A stretch of DNA of 64,000 nt from Olleya sediminilitoris (lineage in GTDB: Bacteria; Bacteroidota; Bacteroidia; Flavobacteriales; Flavobacteriaceae). A program made the translations under genes and the position numbers. Of the stretch, positions 59,843 to 64,000 are shown piece by piece. The notes below the pieces were generated by a model. The model was not told the origin of the DNA. It saw nothing but the letters and a program-made list of their open reading frames with translations, and ran no database searches. Location: NCBI RefSeq assembly GCF_016785945.1, contig NZ_JAEMEF010000013.1, positions 33,449-97,448 on the forward strand, read 5' to 3'. Positions within the stretch are counted from its first letter, which is position 1. Each line of letters begins with the position of its first letter.

Positions 59843-60790
59843 TTAAAAATATCTAGGTGATTTTACACGTTTTGTTGGTTTAAATACCTCAAACATTAGT
59901 AGTATTTCATGAGTTCCACCAGTGTAAGGTCTTAAATCTGATATATAATGTTCGTAGGCATATCCAATTCTTAATTGTGGTGATACCTGAAAATCTGCAA
60001 GAGCACCTAAAGTAGAAGTATCTGAATTATATCTATAACTTCCACCTAACCAAAATGTTTCGTCAAATAATAAATGTGCACTCAAATCAAACGAAATAGG
60101 AGCTCCATTTGTAACTTTTACTAGTGTAGAAGGCTTTAATTTAAGATTATCATTTAAATCTAACACATATCCAGCGGTAAAATAATATCCAACACGTTCA
60201 ATAGCTATATAATCTATCTCTGGATCTAAATCACTTTCGTTATAATCAGTATTTAAAATTCTAGGTGCAGAAAGTCCCACATACCATTTATTTTGGTGTA
60301 AGTAAGCACCAACTCCAATATTAGGATTCCATCTATTTGTAAAATTACTAAAAAATGGATCTATTGATACTGTTGGGTCATCAAGAAAACCTTCTTGATC
60401 AAGATTATAATGTGTAAATCCTGCTTTTAAACCTAAGGCTAATTTTGTTTTTTCTGATACTTGTATTGTATATGAAAAATCTCCATAAGCATAAACAAAA
60501 TTTTCATAACCTAACTCATCATTAATTACAGATAAACCAAGTCCGACTTTTTCATTTTTAAGAGGTGCGTGAGCAGAGATAGTAGAAGTTGTTGGTGCGC
60601 CAGCAAGGCCAACCCATTGACTTCTATGTAATCCAACAATACTAATAGTTTCTCTACTTCCTGCATATGCAGGATTTATAGAGATTGTATTAAACATATA
60701 TTGCGAAAATTGCGGTAATTGCTGTGCTAATAGTTGTGTACAACTAAACATAATCAATATACCAACAGTATATATATTTACTTTTTTCAT
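59843..60790 (-). CDS. PorP/SprF-family type IX secretion outer-membrane protein
   Basis: 315 residues with a signal peptide. The mature start QQLPQFSQYMFNTISINPAYAGSRETIS is the family hallmark; barrel strands follow, with LRIGYAYEHYISDLRPYTGGTHEILLMF at the C-terminus. PorP/SprF proteins help a specific T9SS substrate, usually one with the gliding-type (type B) sorting domain, to reach and attach to the surface. It lies 8 nt downstream of the adhesin gene, marking it as that protein's partner. Confidence 0.95.
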   Translation of the reverse strand: MKKVNIYTVGILIMFSCTQLLAQQLPQFSQYMFNTISINPAYAGSRETISIVGLHRSQWVGLAGAPTTSTISAHAPLKNEKVGLGLSVINDELGYENFVYAYGDFSYTIQVSEKTKLALGLKAGFTHYNLDQEGFLDDPTVSIDPFFSNFTNRWNPNIGVGAYLHQNKWYVGLSAPRILNTDYNESDLDPEIDYIAIERVGYYFTAGYVLDLNDNLKLKPSTLVKVTNGAPISFDLSAHLLFDETFWLGGSYRYNSDTSTLGALADFQVSPQLRIGYAYEHYISDLRPYTGGTHEILLMFEVFKPTKRVKSPRYF

Positions 60791-60798
60791 TTATCGTT

Positions 60799-63700
60799 TT
60801 ATTTAGTTCCTAAATAAAGAGGTCCTGCTAGGGTATCAATTCCACTATCTAATATGTTAACTACGTAATAATATGTTCCGTTTGGTAAACGTCCAGCAGA
60901 TCCAATAGATCCACTTGGACTTTGTCCACTCCAATCGTTTTGGTAATCTGCAGATTTAAAAACAATATCTCCAAATCTGTTGAAAATTTTAATGTCTATA
61001 ATATAACCACACTGTTCAAGTCCACCAACTACAAAAGTCTCGTTGTAATTATCTCCATTTGGTGTTACAGCCTTAGATATTTTTAAATCATCTTCACCAC
61101 AAGGTAATACTATACAATCATCATTAATTGTCAATGTTAACTCGTATGATGTTAAACAAGTGCCATTTGAAGTTGTGTAAGTAAATACGTAATCGCCTAA
61201 TTCTACTTCAAGTGGATCAAATATTCCATCAGTTATTTCTGTATCATCCGTTACTACGTCCCATTCTATTGAGGTATCAGCATCTAGAGGTAAATATTCA
61301 TATAAATCTATTAACCCATCTAAAGTACATCTTTCTTCATTTAATGGAGTCGTAAAGTTTTCTGTTAATACATTAGTAACATGAGTAATAGTAGTATCAT
61401 TACCACAATTATCTGTTGCTGTCCATGTCCAAACTAAATCATAGATTTCTTCATCTCCTGTAAACTCTGTTGTTTCATTAAATACAACTGTCATATCTGT
61501 AGTAGAACAACCATCTTCAAATACTAATTCTGGTATTTCAGGAATAGTTGAACAAGTGACACTATTTGGTAAATCGAAAGTAGTTACTAATGAAGGACCT
61601 GTAGTATCAATTATTGTTAATGTAGCTGTCAGCGTACTAAAGTTTCCTGAAGTATCAGTTAAAGTATACATAACTTCAATTGTTCCATTTGATCCACAAT
61701 TTGTTACTAAATTATCAAAATTAAAATCAGAAGTAATTAATACGTTAGCATCACATGAATCTGTAACACAATTTTCAAGAGCAGAAAGATTTGAATTGTT
61801 CCAAGATTCCGCTAATGTTTCGTTATTACTTCCATCACATTCAATAGTTTCATCTAAAACTTCACAATCAATTGCATTAGGAGCTGTGATATCTTCAATT
61901 AGTTCAGTTGTAATTTGGTCTGTATCACTAACATTATTTCCATTCAATAAATCTTCAGCTGAAACGGTTGCAGTATTGATAACTTCAGTTGCATCAATAT
62001 CTAATTGTGTAATTAAATAAGTTGCTGTATATACCCATGTCTCGGTAGGAGCAAGATGACCATTATTATCAAGATCTCCAGAGGTATAAGTTATAGTGAC
62101 ATTTGGAGTCGCATTTTCTAATAGTGGATCAGAAATGATTACATTTTCTAATGAAATTGAACCAGTGTTAGTTATTGTAAAAGTGTAAGATATGGTTTCA
62201 TCTATTTCACTACATTCGTTTGCATTATCATTATTAAATACACCTGTCTTGACTATATTAATACCAATTGTAGGGTCACAGAAGCTTACTTCTGTATTAT
62301 CGTTATCTATGATGTAAGTATCGTTATCCGTTATATTAGTATTATCTAAAACGTCATTACCATTAACAGTTACTGTATTAGTAATAGTCCCAGCATCAAC
62401 ATCTGCTTGAGTAACTGTATAATCAGGAGCAGTATAAGTCCAAGTTTCAGTAGGCTGTAAGATGTTATCATTATTAGTATCACCAGCAAGAGTAACATCT
62501 GCAGTAATATCACCACCAAGTAATGTATCGTTGATAGTAATAGTATCAATAGATACAGAACCAGTATTGGTAACGGTAAAAGTATAAGTAACTTGACTAT
62601 CAACTGCTAAACATGTATCACCATTAGCAATAGCAGCAGTTTTAACAACATTGATTCCTGAAGAAGTACAAAGTGTAATTACTGTTGTATTATCAGTATC
62701 TACTGTAGTTCCTGATATGTCAGATACAGTAATGTTATCAGTATTTGTTGCTGAAACTGTTGCTTGGTTTTCTACTTGACCTGAATCGATTTGAGTTTGA
62801 TTTATTGCGTAATTTGCTGTATACATCCAAGTTTCATTCTGTTCTAAAATATTATTTGAATTTACATCACCTGAAACTAAAGTAATAGTTGTATTCGGAT
62901 TAGAATTTTCGAATAAAGGATCAGAAATAATAATGTTCTCTAAAGGAGTATTACCGTTGTTAGTGACAGTGAATGTATAGGTTATAGTTTCATTTGTATT
63001 AGAACAATTATCTTGATTTTCATCATTATAGACACCTGTTTTAACGATGTTAATACATGAATTAGTTATCGTAACAGGTAAAGTAATGCTACAATTGTTA
63101 GCATCTGTTATTGTTACATTATAAGTATTTGCTTCTAGGTTAGTTGCTGTAGCTGTATTTTGCGCTAAATTATCATTCCATAAATACTCATATGGTTCAG
63201 TACCTCCTTCTACAAATATAGTTGCAGATCCGTTAGAAGAGCCACATATTGTGTTTGTTTGTGAGTTAATACTAGCTGATAACACCGCATCCGGTTGAGT
63301 GATAATAACGTTTTGATCAAAAGTACATCCGTTAGCATCTAAGACGGTAATAGTATAATTGCCTTGCGTTAGATTACTAAACGTTCCATTGTTTTGGTAT
63401 GTATTTCCAGCATCAATAGAGTAAGAGTAAGGACTAATTCCACCATTAGCAACAATAGTTACTTGTCCATTATCACCATTAAAACAATCTACATTAGTTT
63501 GCGACTCAATAGTTGCGTTAACGTTAGTATCAGGTTCTAGTATAGTAGCAGAGTCAGTAGTGGTACAGCCTTTATCATCAGTAATAATAACGGTATAGGT
63601 ACCAGCAGGTACATTAATTAAGTCTTCTGTAGTAGAAGCATTAGCGTCATCCCACAGGAAAGTATAGTTTCCATTTCCACCATTAACCGCTAAATCTAAA

Positions 63701-64000
63701 GCACCAGTTTGCTCACCTTTACAAAGTATGTTTGAAACCGCAATAGCCGAACTTAGTTGATTAGGTTCATTAATAGTAATAGTTGTATTGGCAGTACACA
63801 GTGTTATTTGATCGGTAACAGTAATTGTGTAATCACCAGCAGGTAAGTTACTAACTGAAGTTGTTGTATTAGTAATAGTATCCCAAGCATAAGTAAAGTC
63901 ACCAGAGCCACCAGTTACAGTAGCATTAATAGTTCCATTACTTTGACCAAAACATACCGCAGGAGTAGAAGTACCAGTCACAGATAGGTTATTACAAGAC
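60799..64000 (-). CDS. Giant SprB-repeat/DUF11-like surface adhesin with gliding-type C-terminal domain, 5' end outside the window
   Basis: The frame remains open to the window edge (SCNNLSV precedes the first in-window GTG), so the 1066 visible residues are the C-terminal part. From the in-window start: four SprB-type repeats (about 1-310; SAIAVSNILCKGEQTGALDL, GDYTITVTD, GTYTVIITDDKGC), three DUF11/DUF7507-like repeats (about 311-690; INIVKTGVYNDENQ, ITYTFTVTNNGN), HYR-like Cys-rich domains (about 690-960; ITAPNAIDC, DTSGNFSTLTATL), and the gliding-motility-type C-terminal domain (about 965-1060; KAVTPNGDNYNETFVVGG, IKIFNRFGDIVF, LPNGTYYYVVNI). It should be exported by T9SS and displayed on the surface, perhaps in gliding or adhesion. 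Confidence 0.93.
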   Translation of the reverse strand, partial: SCNNLSVTGTSTPAVCFGQSNGTINATVTGGSGDFTYAWDTITNTTTSVSNLPAGDYTITVTDQITLCTANTTITINEPNQLSSAIAVSNILCKGEQTGALDLAVNGGNGNYTFLWDDANASTTEDLINVPAGTYTVIITDDKGCTTTDSATILEPDTNVNATIESQTNVDCFNGDNGQVTIVANGGISPYSYSIDAGNTYQNNGTFSNLTQGNYTITVLDANGCTFDQNVIITQPDAVLSASINSQTNTICGSSNGSATIFVEGGTEPYEYLWNDNLAQNTATATNLEANTYNVTITDANNCSITLPVTITNSCINIVKTGVYNDENQDNCSNTNETITYTFTVTNNGNTPLENIIISDPLFENSNPNTTITLVSGDVNSNNILEQNETWMYTANYAINQTQIDSGQVENQATVSATNTDNITVSDISGTTVDTDNTTVITLCTSSGINVVKTAAIANGDTCLAVDSQVTYTFTVTNTGSVSIDTITINDTLLGGDITADVTLAGDTNNDNILQPTETWTYTAPDYTVTQADVDAGTITNTVTVNGNDVLDNTNITDNDTYIIDNDNTEVSFCDPTIGINIVKTGVFNNDNANECSEIDETISYTFTITNTGSISLENVIISDPLLENATPNVTITYTSGDLDNNGHLAPTETWVYTATYLITQLDIDATEVINTATVSAEDLLNGNNVSDTDQITTELIEDITAPNAIDCEVLDETIECDGSNNETLAESWNNSNLSALENCVTDSCDANVLITSDFNFDNLVTNCGSNGTIEVMYTLTDTSGNFSTLTATLTIIDTTGPSLVTTFDLPNSVTCSTIPEIPELVFEDGCSTTDMTVVFNETTEFTGDEEIYDLVWTWTATDNCGNDTTITHVTNVLTENFTTPLNEERCTLDGLIDLYEYLPLDADTSIEWDVVTDDTEITDGIFDPLEVELGDYVFTYTTSNGTCLTSYELTLTINDDCIVLPCGEDDLKISKAVTPNGDNYNETFVVGGLEQCGYIIDIKIFNRFGDIVFKSADYQNDWSGQSPSGSIGSAGRLPNGTYYYVVNILDSGIDTLAGPLYLGTK

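Noticed and set aside
61556..62020. Plus-strand open frame within the adhesin gene
   Set aside because: It lies antisense to strong domain-supported coding sequence and has no recognisable content.
1..64000. Transposase, integrase, tRNA or rRNA genes
   Set aside because: I looked for them on both strands because of the cassette-like array and found none that I can support. A tRNA gene could be missed by eye.

Overview
The window is an AT-rich chromosomal segment from a marine-type member of the Flavobacteriaceae (Bacteroidota). The evidence is consistent throughout. There are type IX secretion (T9SS) sorting domains at 52.9 kb and 60.8-64 kb, and a PorP/SprF plus OmpA partner pair beside a SprB-repeat adhesin. 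Many genes carry Bacteroidota-type -7 promoter boxes (TAnnTTTG), and the TssD (Hcp) protein is of the Bacteroidota type. Genus cannot be fixed from the sequence alone. No rRNA, tRNA, CRISPR array, transposase or integrase gene was seen.

Left part (1-11.5 kb). A LysR regulator diverges from a small membrane gene plus an SbtA-like bicarbonate/sodium permease. It is followed by a run of five unrelated single genes, all on the minus strand (4.1-11.5 kb). The stop codon of each gene lies within about 12 nt of, or inside, a 119-237 bp imperfect inverted repeat whose ends carry AAC/GTT cores. This is the layout of an integron gene-cassette array, but no integrase is visible. One cassette encodes a 990-residue PHP-domain/ABC-ATPase of the TrlF type, a likely defence protein; another encodes a lipoprotein; three are unrecognised. 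Related degenerate repeats lie at 1-265 and 3631-3925. This accessory stretch is the most unusual part of the window.

Middle part (11.7-57 kb). This is mostly a flavobacterial housekeeping backbone. It holds a peroxiredoxin-thioredoxin operon, an NhaC antiporter, a trans-sulfuration-type PLP enzyme divergent from an Lrp regulator, lpdA, a DEAD-box helicase, pabB-tilS-dsbD-ade, YheT-like and CocE-like hydrolases, YifB, a histidine kinase, aldehyde dehydrogenase, an RluA-type pseudouridine synthase, panB, sdaA, dnaK, a nitronate monooxygenase-like gene, cmk, rpsA, pyrR-pyrB-(small gene)-rnz and pdxH. Two accessory islands interrupt it. At 19-22.1 kb an isolated TssD protein with a C-terminal extension is followed by a putative effector and two tandem paralogous exported proteins, which looks like an orphan type VI effector-immunity cassette. 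At 37.1-39.6 kb a promoter plus two-gene unit of unknown function (a small soluble protein and a multi-pass membrane protein) is duplicated in tandem.

Right part (57.8-64 kb). A minus-strand operon encodes a very large SprB-repeat, DUF11-like adhesin with the gliding-motility C-terminal sorting domain (its N-terminus lies beyond the window), then PorP/SprF, then an OmpA-family protein with TPR-like and PD40-like parts. Together they form a type IX-secreted surface protein and its outer-membrane partners.

Regulatory features worth note are a sigma-54-like promoter with an upstream palindrome before dnaK, a T-N11-A palindrome between the LysR gene and its divergent operon, helically phased repeats between the Lrp gene and its divergent enzyme gene, and a 12-bp palindrome before the nitronate monooxygenase gene. 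All identity statements are by eye, without database searches.
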